NCBI GenBank assembly: GCA_019055375.1
Contig: JAHQIW010004752.1
Coordinates: 434,001 to 498,000, forward strand
Length of the DNA stretch: 64,000 bases
DNA from: Parelaphostrongylus tenuis
Lineage: Eukaryota; Nematoda; Chromadorea; Rhabditida; Metastrongylidae
Direction of reading: 5' to 3'
The notes beneath the pieces are model-generated. The model saw only the letters and a program-made list of their open reading frames with translations. It did not search any database and had not been told where the DNA came from. This document shows, one piece after another, positions 63,846 to 64,000 of this stretch (position 1 is the stretch's first letter; the number at the start of each line of letters is the position of its first letter). The translations under genes and the position numbers were made by a program.

Positions 63846-64000
63846 GAATTTTTCGCCGTATATTTTAGTGGGTACTCCAAAAAATGAGCAATGAAGTGAC
63901 TTTTGAGACGGTTGATCTATGTTCAATTCTTATGAAGGAAAGAGAAATTTCAAACAGAAATAGAGGCTCTATGACGCGCATTGAAAGGACTGTTCAATCG

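Larger units (their letters stand above)
57484..64000. other. Intergenic region right of rab-3
   Basis: Holds the three-copy repeat (59156-59360, 59640-59920, 62400-62600), a Penelope-like fragment (60301-60853, minus) and an S1 SINE (63535-63845). Between 57500 and 59100 and between 61300 and 62390 nothing conserved is recognised. Confidence 0.5.

Overview
The window looks like a piece of a nematode nuclear genome, probably clade V (strongylid or hookworm-like). The base composition is AT-rich. Introns end in the nematode consensus TTTTCAG/TTTCAG. A short TTAGGC (nematode telomere-type) tract is present, and the recognisable proteins are closest to Caenorhabditis proteins. There is no bacterial or viral gene organisation. 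Species assignment is inference.

Three protein-coding genes can be assembled from spliced exons, all on the + strand. (1) About 494-19640: a Bicaudal-C/GLD-3 family protein with tandem KH-type domains, interrupted by a 7.4 kb intron. (2) 23806-29412 (5' end not found): a BTB/POZ protein with three C2H2 zinc fingers. It needs a 14-base microexon to keep the zinc fingers in frame. (3) 49322-56983: rab-3, the synaptic-vesicle Rab3 GTPase, complete in seven exons (216 aa) with a poly(A) signal at 57478. Exon phases were checked by hand and agree throughout genes 2 and 3. They agree through the KH core of gene 1, but not at its 5' end, at one internal junction, or at its 3' end.

The rest of the window, about 90%, is intron and intergenic DNA full of old mobile elements. 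Two tRNA-derived SINE families dominate. S1 is about 310 bp, with a GAGCGC...GCGCTC tRNA head and a CTTTATCCTTT tail. S2 has a 74-nt tRNA-like unit that repeatedly occurs as head-to-head pairs. There are also long foldback (palindromic) DNA elements, a piggyBac-like TTAA-flanked MITE, and mariner transposase relics. One mariner sits inside an S1 SINE with an exact TA duplication. A Penelope-like retroelement fragment with a GIY-YIG endonuclease motif lies near the right end.

Layout: 1-20.5 kb gene 1 and its introns; 20.5-23.8 kb intergenic; 23.8-29.4 kb gene 2; 29.4-49.3 kb a gene-poor, repeat-rich interval with a few orphan ORFs; 49.3-57.5 kb rab-3; 57.5-64 kb intergenic DNA with Penelope and repeat fragments. 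The genes do not form an operon: they are separated by several kb and have unrelated functions. All similarity statements come from reading the sequence and from recalled family knowledge; no search was run.
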